Below the pieces are notes generated by a model that was not told where the DNA came from, made no database searches, and was given only the letters and a program-made list of their open reading frames with translations. Positions 7,045 through 15,304 of a stretch of DNA of 64,000 nucleotides are shown here, piece by piece. Position 1 is the first letter of the stretch. Every line of letters starts with the position of its first letter. The DNA is from Bacteroidales bacterium. Its GTDB lineage: Bacteria > Bacteroidota > Bacteroidia > Bacteroidales > UBA932. The stretch lies in the NCBI GenBank assembly GCA_024401695.1, contig JAKSKN010000002.1, forward strand, positions 62,001 to 126,000, given 5' to 3'. The translations under genes were made by a program, and so were the position numbers.

Positions 7045-7735
7045 CAATTTCCTTCATTCCTTCAGTTGCCACCTTCTTGATATGCCTGATTCTGCTGTCG
7101 AAGACAGGCACGTCGGCCGGGTCAATGATATAGATGCCGGCTTCCGGCCTGGCATAACGGTAGAGCCCTGCGGCAGGGTAGACTTGAAGTGAGGTGCCGA
7201 CTATCACGACCGTGTCGGCGGCTGAAACTATGTCGATGGCCCGCTCCATCTTCGGTACAGCCTCGCCGAAGAATACTATGTGTGGGCGGTACTGAGCTCC
7301 GTTGGGGGCCTTGTCGCCCAACGACACGGAATCGTAGCCACAATCGACCACATATTTTTCGGAGAATCCGTCCTCTTCGGTGCAGGTGTTCTCCGGACGT
7401 ATCTTGGTTGCCTCGCCGTGAAGATGTATGACGTGTGTCGACCCTGCGCGTTCGTGCAGATTGTCGACATTCTGGGTGATCACATCCACGACGAAACGTT
7501 CTTCGAGCCCGGCAATCAGCCTGTGCGCTTCATTGGGCCTGGCTTCGGCCAGTTTCGCCCGCTGCATATTATAGAAATCAAGTACGAGCTTGCGGTTGCG
7601 GTACCAGCCCTCGATGGAAGCGACCTCCATCGGATCATAGCTGTCCCAAAGTCCGCCGTTGTCACGATAGGTGCCAAGTCCGCTCTCGGCGCTTACTCCG
7701 GCGCCTGTCAGGATGGCGATTCTTTTCTTTATCAT
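7028..7735 (-). CDS. cobB: Sir2-family NAD-dependent protein deacylase
   Basis: A 235-residue sirtuin. NAD-binding GAGVSAESGLGTYRDNGGLW at residues 10-29, NVDNLHERAG and the catalytic histidine in HLHGE near residue 105, then RPHIVFFGEAVP and GTSLQVYPAAG. The two CxxC zinc pairs found in most CobB proteins are missing; the region has only two isolated cysteines (about 12 residues apart), so this is the short zinc-free bacterial type. It removes acyl groups from protein lysines using NAD. The start codon overlaps the stop of the upstream ATPase gene by 4 bp (ATGA), so the two are translationally coupled. Confidence 0.9.
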   Translation of the reverse strand: MIKKRIAILTGAGVSAESGLGTYRDNGGLWDSYDPMEVASIEGWYRNRKLVLDFYNMQRAKLAEARPNEAHRLIAGLEERFVVDVITQNVDNLHERAGSTHVIHLHGEATKIRPENTCTEEDGFSEKYVVDCGYDSVSLGDKAPNGAQYRPHIVFFGEAVPKMERAIDIVSAADTVVIVGTSLQVYPAAGLYRYARPEAGIYIIDPADVPVFDSRIRHIKKVATEGMKEIVDILK

Positions 7736-8889
7736 TCAGCGATCTTGAAATAATACTTCCGGACCCAGTATTCGAGGAGCGGGTCGAGGAACAGAGGGTT
7801 GTCGTTGTCGTCAAAAGTGATGATCTCCTTCTTGCAGAGCGCATCCTTGAGCCTGCGCACGTTGGCCGACGAGTTGAGACCGTATCTGGCAATCACGTCC
7901 GCCGAACTGAACTTGTCGTGCCCGTCTATTATGGCGCGCAGAAGGCTCATCTGGAAGTTCGTCAGGCTGTTCATCGTGGCGACGAAGCCCGGTTCGTATA
8001 TGGAGATGAGCGTCTCCAGCGCTTCCTTCAGCGTGGCTTCCATAATGTATCCCTTGGACAGCGAGTCGCAGATGAAGCAGAAATGGTTTATGTAGTATAT
8101 GTTGTCCTTGAAAAGGTGACATATTCCGATCATCAGTTCCCGGTCAAGTACTTTTCCTGAAGACAGGAAACACTTGACGGAGTGGTCGATGATGTCTCTT
8201 GTTGCGAGAGGCTCGAGATGAAGTACGCTGACGCGGCGGTAAAACAGTTTCCTCTGGGTGAATATGTCCTTCATCGCGTTGACCTCCGATCCCGTGAACA
8301 CATAGGCGCAGCAGCCTGTGAACTCATCTTCGAGTGTGCTGAAAATGCTGTGGAGCAATCCGCAGATGGAGTCTGGATCTTCAGAAAAGTTGATGTTCTG
8401 GAATTCCTCGAACACTACGACAGCCTTGCTTGATTTGTCTCTGGCCAGTCTGTAAGGCAACTTGAATACGGCCTTGAGGTCATTGTCGTCAATGTCCCAA
8501 TTGGCAGAGAGAAGGTCTCCGCTGGAGACGAACGCTTCGGGGTCGAATACGAAGTGGGTGCCTGAGAGGTATTTTCCGACATTTGTGGAATGCTCCTCAT
8601 AGGTCTTTCCGAAAGCGTTCAGCACGGCAGAACCGAAACGCAGCGCAAACTGGGTGCGGCTGCGCACCGGCAGCAATGAGCATACTACAGGCGTGAAGCT
8701 GGCGCCTGATACGCTCATATTGTAGAAAGCATTCATTATGAACGATGTCTTTCCGGTCTTTGGAGGCTCGAAGATCGCGACGTTCTCTCCCTGCCCGACA
8801 AGGTTGCAGAAGGCTTTCAATTCGGAGGCGCGGCCGAGAAAATTCTTCCCGGTGACGAACTTGTTGAAGATAAATTGATTGTTGTCCAT
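7732..8889 (-). CDS. AAA/STAND-like ATPase with C-terminal winged-helix, unknown role
   Basis: P-loop ATPase of the archaeal-type ATPase_2 group: an N-terminal GRASELKAF box, Walker A EPPKTGKTS near residue 44, Walker B VVVFEEFQNI near 150 and a sensor-like FTGSEV segment. The last about 80 residues resemble a winged-helix domain (SSADVIARYGLNSSANVRRL). I prefer the ATG at 8889; an in-frame ATG 14 codons upstream (8931) would add an Asn-rich stretch. The gene is coupled to the sirtuin. Such ATPases often regulate or guard DNA, but no role can be assigned here. Confidence 0.75.
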   Translation of the reverse strand: MDNNQFIFNKFVTGKNFLGRASELKAFCNLVGQGENVAIFEPPKTGKTSFIMNAFYNMSVSGASFTPVVCSLLPVRSRTQFALRFGSAVLNAFGKTYEEHSTNVGKYLSGTHFVFDPEAFVSSGDLLSANWDIDDNDLKAVFKLPYRLARDKSSKAVVVFEEFQNINFSEDPDSICGLLHSIFSTLEDEFTGCCAYVFTGSEVNAMKDIFTQRKLFYRRVSVLHLEPLATRDIIDHSVKCFLSSGKVLDRELMIGICHLFKDNIYYINHFCFICDSLSKGYIMEATLKEALETLISIYEPGFVATMNSLTNFQMSLLRAIIDGHDKFSSADVIARYGLNSSANVRRLKDALCKKEIITFDDNDNPLFLDPLLEYWVRKYYFKIAE

Positions 8890-8954
8890 AACAATTTTGT
8901 TAAAGGTATGAACAATATTATTGTTAACCAAATAACCGACAAAATAAATGGATA

Positions 8955-9082
8955 TAATTTTGCAGAAAAAGGAAAAATGTCTAAATTCGCGGTCCGAAAT
9001 ATTAGATGACCGCTAAGCCATTGATAAAGAGCTGTCCCAAGTGACAGACGCTTACGGCCGAAACTTTTAACAAAGTTTTTTT
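8955..9082 (+). promoter_or_regulatory. rplU promoter and structured leader
   Basis: -7 box TAATTTTG at 8955-8962. The expected leader of about 115 nt holds two hairpins: GCGGTC/GACCGC (8989-9013) and CTGTC/GACAG (9032-9047), then AACTTTTAACAAAGTT before the ATG. The length and folding suggest autoregulation by a ribosomal protein, which is inference. Confidence 0.55.
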
Positions 9083-9394
9083 ATGTACGCAATCGTTGAA
9101 ATTGCCGGTCAGCAGTTCAAAGTTGAAGCTGGCAACGAAATCTTTGTCCAGAGACTTTCTCAGGCCAAGGGTGCTGATGTAGAGTTCGACAAGGTACTTC
9201 TCCTCGACAACGAGGGTGCAGTCAAGGTCGGTACTCCTTATGTAGAAGGCGCAGTCGTAAAGGCTACCGTCCTCGATGATGATGCAAAGGCAGACAAGGT
9301 TCTTGTTTTCAAGAAGATCCGTCGCAAGGGCTTCCAGAAACTCAATGGCCACCGTCAGAAGCTTACCAAGATCAAGATTAACGAAATCGCTTAA
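9083..9394 (+). CDS. rplU: 50S ribosomal protein L21
   Basis: A 103-residue L21: MYAIVEIAGQQFKVEAG opening and the C-terminal KKIRRKGFQKLNGHRQKLT motif. A 23S rRNA-binding protein of the large subunit. Followed 13 bp later by rpmA, the conserved rplU-rpmA operon. Confidence 0.97.
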   Translation: MYAIVEIAGQQFKVEAGNEIFVQRLSQAKGADVEFDKVLLLDNEGAVKVGTPYVEGAVVKATVLDDDAKADKVLVFKKIRRKGFQKLNGHRQKLTKIKINEIA

Positions 9395-9407
9395 AGATTA
9401 GAAAGTT

Positions 9408-9668
9408 ATGGCACACAAGAAAGGTCAATCAAGTTCTAAGAACGGTCGTGAGTCACAAAGCAAGCGTTTGGGTCTCAAGAAATTCGGTGGCGAGGTCGTT
9501 AAGGCCGGCAACATCATTGTACGCCAGAGAGGTACAGTCCACAATCCTGACAAGAACGTCGGTATGGGCAAAGACCACACTCTTTATGCACTCGTGGATG
9601 GCACTGTAAAGTTCACCCGCAAGAAAGAGGATAAATCTTACGTATCGGTTATCCCTTTTGAGAACTAA
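9408..9668 (+). CDS. rpmA: 50S ribosomal protein L27
   Basis: An 86-residue L27 with the [20 protein letters not shown] opening; its N-terminal tail reaches towards the peptidyl-transferase centre. There is no cleavable Firmicutes-type N-terminal extension. The gene is followed by a clear intrinsic terminator. Confidence 0.97.
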   Translation: MAHKKGQSSSKNGRESQSKRLGLKKFGGEVVKAGNIIVRQRGTVHNPDKNVGMGKDHTLYALVDGTVKFTRKKEDKSYVSVIPFEN

Positions 9669-9696
9669 TCTCGAAGGGGATTCATTATGGATTCAG

Positions 9697-9732
9697 GGAC
9701 TTGCACTTCGAGAAGAGTGTAAGTCCTTTTTT
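9697..9732 (+). terminator. Intrinsic terminator after rplU-rpmA
   Basis: Stem GGACTT...AAGTCC (9697-9702 with 9721-9726), extended by CACT/AGTG, followed by six T. Confidence 0.85.
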
Positions 9733-9748
9733 AATATCACTCAAACAT

Positions 9749-11020
9749 ATGTTGACACTCAAAATGCTTCGCGACGACCCGCAGGCGGTTGTCGAGAAAT
9801 TGAAAATCAAGAATTTCGACGCGCAGCCGATAGTGGACAAGGTCCTTGAGCTCGATGCACGCCGCCGTGCCCTCCAGACCGAGAGCGACGCCCTCCTCGC
9901 AGAGCAGAAGCAGCTGGCTGCCGAAATCGGCGGTCTGATGAAGCAGGGCCTTAAGGACAAGGCCGAGCAGGTAAAGGCAAAGGTCGCCGAACTCAAGGCA
10001 AGATCCGGTGAACTCATCGAAAAGATGGATACTGCCGCAAAGGATATGGAGAGCAGCCTCGTCCTTATGCCTAACATCCCTTGCAGCCTCATCAAGCCGG
10101 GCAAGGGTGCAGAGGACAATGAGATTGTCAAGATGGGTGGCCCGGAGGTCAATCTTCCGGAGAATGCCCTTCCTCATTGGGAACTTGCAAAGAAATACGA
10201 TATCATAGACTTCGACCTTGGCGTGAAGATTACCGGCGCCGGGTTCCCTGTGTACAAGGGCAAGGGCGCGAAGCTCCAGCGTGCGCTCATCAACTTCTTC
10301 CTTGACTGCAACACCGCAGCCGGATACAAGGAGGTTGAGCCTCCTGTAATGGTCAACAAAGAGTCCGGCTTCGGCACCGGCCAGCTTCCTGACAAGGAAG
10401 GCCAGATGTATCACGCCGAAGTTGACGACTTCTATATGGTCCCTACGGCAGAGGTGCCTGTGACCAACATTTTCCGTGACGTCATCCTTGCGGCCGACGA
10501 GATCCCTCAGAGGCTTACAGCCTACACTCCTTGCTTCCGCCGCGAGGCCGGTTCTTATGGCAAGGATGTCCGCGGTCTCAACCGCCTTCACCAGTTTGAC
10601 AAGGTGGAGATCGTGCGCGTAGAGAAGCCTGAAGACAGCTACAAGGCCCTTGACGATATGGTTGCGCACGTCGAGTCTCTCGTGAACAAGCTCGGCCTGA
10701 AGTACCGTATCCTCCGTCTCTGCGGCGGTGATATGAGTTTCACCTCGGCCATCACATATGACTTCGAACTCTGGAGTGCGGCTCAGCAGCGCTGGCTCGA
10801 AATCTCTTCAGTCTCAAATTTCGAGACATATCAGGCCAACCGCCTGCATCTCCGCTACCGCGATGCTGAAGGCAAGACACAGCTGGCACACACTCTCAAC
10901 GGCAGTTCACTCGCGCTTCCACGCGTGGTCGCAGCCCTTCTTGAAGACAACCAGACCCCGGACGGCATCATAATCCCTGAGGTCCTCCGTCCATATACAG
11001 GATTCGACAAGATTGATTAA
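9749..11020 (+). CDS. serS: Seryl-tRNA synthetase
   Basis: Charges tRNA-Ser. A 423-residue class II synthetase: N-terminal long antiparallel coiled coil (residues about 30-105), then TAEVPVTNIFRD, the motif 2 region TPCFRREAGSYGKDVRGL and the motif 3 end NGSSLALPRVVAALLEDNQ. The start at 9749 (MLTLKMLRDDP) matches the family opening; an upstream in-frame ATG at 9701 lies inside the preceding terminator and is rejected. Its stop is overlapped by the ruvC start. Confidence 0.96.
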   Translation: MLTLKMLRDDPQAVVEKLKIKNFDAQPIVDKVLELDARRRALQTESDALLAEQKQLAAEIGGLMKQGLKDKAEQVKAKVAELKARSGELIEKMDTAAKDMESSLVLMPNIPCSLIKPGKGAEDNEIVKMGGPEVNLPENALPHWELAKKYDIIDFDLGVKITGAGFPVYKGKGAKLQRALINFFLDCNTAAGYKEVEPPVMVNKESGFGTGQLPDKEGQMYHAEVDDFYMVPTAEVPVTNIFRDVILAADEIPQRLTAYTPCFRREAGSYGKDVRGLNRLHQFDKVEIVRVEKPEDSYKALDDMVAHVESLVNKLGLKYRILRLCGGDMSFTSAITYDFELWSAAQQRWLEISSVSNFETYQANRLHLRYRDAEGKTQLAHTLNGSSLALPRVVAALLEDNQTPDGIIIPEVLRPYTGFDKID

Positions 11021-11573
11021 AAAAAGCAGAACAATACTCGGAATAGATCCCGGAACCAATGTGCTTGGTTTCGGGGTCATCCGTGTAGATGCTGCCGGCA
11101 AGCCGAACTATGTGGATATGGGAGTAGTTGACCTCCGCAAGATAGAATCGGCTTACGATAAGTTAGAAGTGATAAATGAGAAGGTGGGCGCTTTGTGCGG
11201 CCTCCATCATCCGGATGATATGGCGATCGAATCGCCATTCTATGGCAAGAACGCTCAGGTCATATTCAAATTGGGCCGCGCGCAGGGCTCGGCGATGATC
11301 GCGGGCATCAGCAGGGGAGTCAGGATTTTTGAATATGCACCGCGAAAAGCCAAGATGGCTATTTGCGGAAACGGTGCTGCATCAAAAGAACAGGTTTCTC
11401 TTATCGTGCAGAAGACTCTTGGCATAGAAATTGAAAACAAATTCCTCGACGCAACGGATGCGCTCGCGCTCGCGATGTGCCATTTTTACCAACTCACAAG
11501 CCCGCTGGCCAGTACAACTGCGGCGACGTCTTGGGAGAAATTTGTTGCGGCCAACCCGGATAGGATTAAATAA
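11013..11573 (+). CDS. ruvC: Holliday junction resolvase RuvC
   Basis: Endonuclease that resolves Holliday junctions with RuvAB. 186 residues, with GIDPGTNVLGFG holding the first catalytic Asp, then AIESPFYGKN and the late acidic pair in FLDATDALALAMCH. The only usable start that keeps the first catalytic residue is the TTG at 11013, overlapping serS by 8 bp; no ATG is available. Translational coupling to serS is likely. Confidence 0.93.
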   Translation: MIKKSRTILGIDPGTNVLGFGVIRVDAAGKPNYVDMGVVDLRKIESAYDKLEVINEKVGALCGLHHPDDMAIESPFYGKNAQVIFKLGRAQGSAMIAGISRGVRIFEYAPRKAKMAICGNGAASKEQVSLIVQKTLGIEIENKFLDATDALALAMCHFYQLTSPLASTTAATSWEKFVAANPDRIK

Positions 11574-11591
11574 ATAAACAAAAAAATAACT

Positions 11592-14500
11592 ATGATTCGT
11601 ATCAAACCCCTTGCACTGATCTGCTCATTGTTCATCAGCGTTATGGCGTTCGCCCAGAATCAGGGTGATGTTACCGCCGTGCTTATTGATGCATCTACAG
11701 GCGATCCTGTGCCATTTGCTACAACTTCACTTACAAAGACAGGACAGTCAAAGCCGGCAAAGTATGTCCTCAGTTCAGAGTCCGGCGCAGTATCAATTGA
11801 AAAGGTCCGTAATGGTGAATACACATTCAAGGCAGAACTTCTCGGTTACAAGCCTTACGAGAAGGTGATCAGGATGGAAGGCAAGCTCATCGACCTCGGC
11901 GAAGTCAGGCTTGATCTTGACGCGGAAGTCCTTGAGTCTGCAGGCGTTTCTGCTGTAGGCAATCCTGTCATCATCAAGAAAGACACCATCGAGTACAATG
12001 CTTCGTCATTCAAGACCACCGAGAACGATATGCTTGAGGACCTCCTCAAGAAACTCCCGGGCGTTGAAATCGACGACGACGGCAGCGTCACCGTGAACGG
12101 TGAGACCATCACCAAGATCACAATCGACGGCAAGACCTTCTTCCTTGACGACCCTCAGGTTGCCCAGAAGAACCTTCCTGCAAAGCTCATCAACAAGCTC
12201 AAGGTCATCAAGAAAAAATCTGAGCAGGCCGAATTCACCGGTATCGATGATGGTGAGGAAGAGAACGTCATCGACCTTTCCGTCAAGCCTGGTATGATGA
12301 ACGGTATCATCGGAAACCTTCAGGCAGGCGTCGGGCACGACATCCCTTCAGATAACAATTCAATGAATGACACCCGCTTCGCGGGCAACGGTTTCCTCGG
12401 AAAGTTCACCAGCAAGGCTAACGTCAGCCTCATCTTGAACGCCAACAATACCAACAACCAGGCTGCTACCGACCGTTCAGGTGGTATGATGATGGGTATG
12501 ATGGGCGGCGGCGGTATGGGCGGCGGCATGATGATGGGCGGCGGTATGATGGGTGGCGGCATGATGATGGGCGGCATGATGGGCGGCGGCGGTATGGGCG
12601 GCGGCATGATGATGGGCGGCGGCGGTATCTCCACCTCATATATGGCCGGCCTCAATGCTGCGGCAGACCTCTGCGACGACCGTATGGAACTCGGCGGAAA
12701 CTATATGTTCAACCGCAACAACCGTGTGTCAAAATCCGATCAGTATCAGGAGACCAAATATGAGGATTATACCTCCATATCCAATACACACGCCGAAAAT
12801 ACTAACCTCTCGATGGGCCACAACTTCGGTATCAGGCTTGAGCACGAGTTCTCTGAGAATACCTCTATCGTATTCCAGCCTCAGTTCAATTTCGGTACCG
12901 GAAGCTATTCTCAGCATCAGGAGGCGACGACCGATTATGACCCTGTAAGCGGAAGCAGGTACCCGGTCAACAAATCCGTATCCGACAACGGCGGTGACAA
13001 CAAGAACTTCAGCACAAGCGGTATGTTCATATTCCGCCAGCGTCTCGGAATCCCAGGCCGTACTCTCACAGCCCAGGTACGTTACAGCTTCTCCAACAAC
13101 GAGACCGACGGCTACAACAAGAGTACTACCGAATCATATCAGGGTGAATATACTCGTAGGGATACTATAAACCAGACCTTCAACCAGATTCAGAAGAGCT
13201 CACAGATGTCAGGCCGTGTAACCTATACCGAGCCTATGGGTGATTATTTCTATCTCGAAGCAAACTACTCATACAACTGGAACAAGTCGGTTTCTGACAA
13301 GCAGACCTATGATATGAACAAGGGAGGCGCCCTTGACCTCGCTTACACCAACAATGTGGTGAACGAGACCAGAAGGCAGGAGTTCGGCGGCAACGTCCTC
13401 TTCCAGAAGCCAACCTTCCGCGCACAGATCGGTTTCTCAGCCATCCCTACACATACCATCAACACGACGACCAACGGTGGCGTAGCGGTTGACCCTATCG
13501 ACGACAAGAGATGGAACTTCGCACCTCAGGCACGTGTCGACGCTGACATCAATGACAACGCCAACATCCGCGTATTCTACCGCGGTCAGTCAAATCAGCC
13601 TCAGACTTCACAGCTGATGCCTGTTCCTGACATCACCAACCCTCTGCAGATATCCTTCGGTAACCCTCACCTTACTCCGTACTTCAATCACAATGCGAAT
13701 GCGGAATACCGTTTCAGCAACCGTCAGGCATTCTCTTCATTCACTGTCCGCATCAACGGATCCCTGACACAGAACCCTATTTCCAGCGTTTCATGGCAGG
13801 GAAGCAACGGTGCGCGTTACTCAATGCCTTTCAATGGAAAGAATACGGGAAGCGCAGGCATCAACACCTTCTTCAACACTCCTATCGCGAAGTCAAACTT
13901 CTCCATCAACAATCAGTTGAGCGCTAACTGGTCAAAGAGCTCCTCTTACCTTGCCAACAAAGTGGATATGAGCATCTATCCTGACCCTATGACTGATTAC
14001 TATGACTTTATGGAAGAGTTCTACGAGGACCACAAGAATCTCGACGACTGCGATGACTTTACCGCTTATGACACTCACAGCATCAGCGTGAACGAGCGCC
14101 TGCGTATGTCATACCGTTCAGATGCAATTGAAATCACTCTCGGCGGAAGCACCAGAATGAACAAGACCCTCTACACCATTGATTCAATGCAGGGGACAAC
14201 ACGCTGGACCAACCGCGTCGAGGGCAGCTTCCTCTGGACCTGGGACGCTCCCGGCATCACCCTCAGCACCGACGCGAACTACCGCTGGTACATCGGTACC
14301 GAGCAGAAGCCGGTTCTCACCTGGAATGCCGAGATCACCAAGCTTCTCTTCAAGAAGCAGGCTACCCTTTCCCTCAGGGCATATGACATCCTCGGTCAGC
14401 AGAACAACTTCTCGATCAGCGATACCCAGAATATGCACACCGAGACCCTCAGCAACACTCTCGGACGCTATATCATCCTTTCATTCACCTGGCGCTTCGG

Positions 14501-14618
14501 CTCATTCGGACGCGGTGGTGGAATGTTCGGTGGCGGCAGACCTCCTATGGGCGGCCCTGGTATGGGTGGTCCTGGTATGGGCGGCCGTGGTATGGGTGGC
14601 GGCAGACCAAGATTCTAA
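11592..14618 (+). CDS. Outer membrane TonB-receptor-like beta-barrel with Met/Gly-rich insert
   Basis: A 1008-residue protein with signal peptide (ending near VMAFAQ), a carboxypeptidase-regulatory-like beta domain (residues about 23-115), a plug-like region (LEDLLKKLPGVEIDDDGSV near 150) and a large barrel of the outer-membrane-receptor family 3 type. It lacks a normal TonB box. Residues about 297-346 are almost only Met and Gly, and the C-terminal tail (about 975-1008) is again Gly/Met/Pro-rich (MGGPGMGGPGMGG). The ligand is unknown; a Met-rich surface loop could bind soft metals such as copper, which is only a suggestion. A single-gene unit with its own terminator. Confidence 0.85.
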   Translation: MIRIKPLALICSLFISVMAFAQNQGDVTAVLIDASTGDPVPFATTSLTKTGQSKPAKYVLSSESGAVSIEKVRNGEYTFKAELLGYKPYEKVIRMEGKLIDLGEVRLDLDAEVLESAGVSAVGNPVIIKKDTIEYNASSFKTTENDMLEDLLKKLPGVEIDDDGSVTVNGETITKITIDGKTFFLDDPQVAQKNLPAKLINKLKVIKKKSEQAEFTGIDDGEEENVIDLSVKPGMMNGIIGNLQAGVGHDIPSDNNSMNDTRFAGNGFLGKFTSKANVSLILNANNTNNQAATDRSGGMMMGMMGGGGMGGGMMMGGGMMGGGMMMGGMMGGGGMGGGMMMGGGGISTSYMAGLNAAADLCDDRMELGGNYMFNRNNRVSKSDQYQETKYEDYTSISNTHAENTNLSMGHNFGIRLEHEFSENTSIVFQPQFNFGTGSYSQHQEATTDYDPVSGSRYPVNKSVSDNGGDNKNFSTSGMFIFRQRLGIPGRTLTAQVRYSFSNNETDGYNKSTTESYQGEYTRRDTINQTFNQIQKSSQMSGRVTYTEPMGDYFYLEANYSYNWNKSVSDKQTYDMNKGGALDLAYTNNVVNETRRQEFGGNVLFQKPTFRAQIGFSAIPTHTINTTTNGGVAVDPIDDKRWNFAPQARVDADINDNANIRVFYRGQSNQPQTSQLMPVPDITNPLQISFGNPHLTPYFNHNANAEYRFSNRQAFSSFTVRINGSLTQNPISSVSWQGSNGARYSMPFNGKNTGSAGINTFFNTPIAKSNFSINNQLSANWSKSSSYLANKVDMSIYPDPMTDYYDFMEEFYEDHKNLDDCDDFTAYDTHSISVNERLRMSYRSDAIEITLGGSTRMNKTLYTIDSMQGTTRWTNRVEGSFLWTWDAPGITLSTDANYRWYIGTEQKPVLTWNAEITKLLFKKQATLSLRAYDILGQQNNFSISDTQNMHTETLSNTLGRYIILSFTWRFGSFGRGGGMFGGGRPPMGGPGMGGPGMGGRGMGGGRPRF
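12480..12630 (+). repeat. GGCGGCATGATG-type low-complexity coding repeat
   Basis: Irregular tandem repeat of Gly (GGC/GGT) and Met (ATG) codons inside the outer membrane receptor gene. It is in frame, about 50 codons. Because Met has one codon the DNA is highly repetitive and could slip during replication. Confidence 0.9.
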
Positions 14619-14635
14619 TACATATTCCATATGAA

Positions 14636-14666
14636 AGAGTCCGCGAGCCTTTCGCGGACTTTTTTG
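14636..14666 (+). terminator. Intrinsic terminator after the Met/Gly receptor gene
   Basis: Stem AGTCCGCGA/TTCGCGGACT with 4-base loop and T run (TTTTTTG). Confidence 0.85.
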
Positions 14667-14674
14667 TATATTTG
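14667..14674 (+). promoter_or_regulatory. -7 box (TATATTTG) directly before the LysE-family gene
   Basis: Exact TAnnTTTG only 6 bp before the ATG, so the message is predicted to be leaderless or nearly so. Confidence 0.7.
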
Positions 14675-14680
14675 CAAGTT

Positions 14681-15304
14681 ATGATTCTTGAAGTGCTAAA
14701 ATCGATGCTTGTAGGAGTCTGCGCGGCCGCTCCTGTGGGCCCCGTGCTGATAATAATCCTTCAGCGCACGATGTGCCACGGCCGCAAGGCCGGACTTATT
14801 GCCGGCGCCGGCTCTGCCGCAGCTGATACCGTCTGGGCTACTCTCGGGGTATTTGCCCTTGCGCTGGTCCAGAACTTCGTTGATACACACAGAGGCCTCA
14901 TACTGGCCATAGGAGGCATCCTTATAGCCGCTATCGGCCTTGCAATGTTTTTCAAGGACTCGACAGGCGACCTGGGCAAGGAACAGCCTTCGGCAAAAAG
15001 AAGGATTGGTTTTGCAGTCCAGACATTCCTGTCGGCGATGTCCAACCCTGCTGCGCTTGCCGTGATGCTTGCATTGCTCGCTATGTTCAAGCTTGATGCT
15101 GCCAATGCCACCATTCCCGTCTGGATGGTCATCATCGGTGTGGGACTCGGTGAGTTCTTGTATTGGACGCTGGTCACCTTCCTGGTATCAAGATTCCTGA
15201 AGGTTACGGCGAAGACATTGAAGATAATCAGCAAGGTTGCGGGAGCGGCCGTTTTCGGCATCGGCATTTTCCTGGCAATCAAAGGTATATTAATGATAAT
15301 ATAA
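14681..15304 (+). CDS. LysE/RhtB-family amino acid exporter
   Basis: Inner membrane transporter of about 207 residues with six hydrophobic segments. The N-terminal SMLVGVCAAAPVGPVLIIIL carries the family GxxxxxGP signature, followed by a basic loop and GSAAADTVWA. Export of an amino acid or related compound is expected; the substrate is not readable. I choose the ATG at 14681 over the in-frame TTG nine bases upstream, because the TTG lies within the promoter box. The stop overlaps the next start (TAATG). Confidence 0.85.
   Translation: MILEVLKSMLVGVCAAAPVGPVLIIILQRTMCHGRKAGLIAGAGSAAADTVWATLGVFALALVQNFVDTHRGLILAIGGILIAAIGLAMFFKDSTGDLGKEQPSAKRRIGFAVQTFLSAMSNPAALAVMLALLAMFKLDAANATIPVWMVIIGVGLGEFLYWTLVTFLVSRFLKVTAKTLKIISKVAGAAVFGIGIFLAIKGILMII

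Noticed and set aside
9701-9748. Longer serS start at 9701
   Set aside because: It would lie inside the rpmA terminator hairpin; the family start MLTLK is at 9749.
12480-12630. Tandem-repeat look suggesting CRISPR or minisatellite
   Set aside because: In-frame Gly/Met codons without fixed repeat-spacer periodicity.
12320-12655. Minus-strand Pro/Ile/Met-rich frame opposite the Met/Gly tract
   Set aside because: Direct reverse reading of the GGC/ATG repeat; no start context and no domain.
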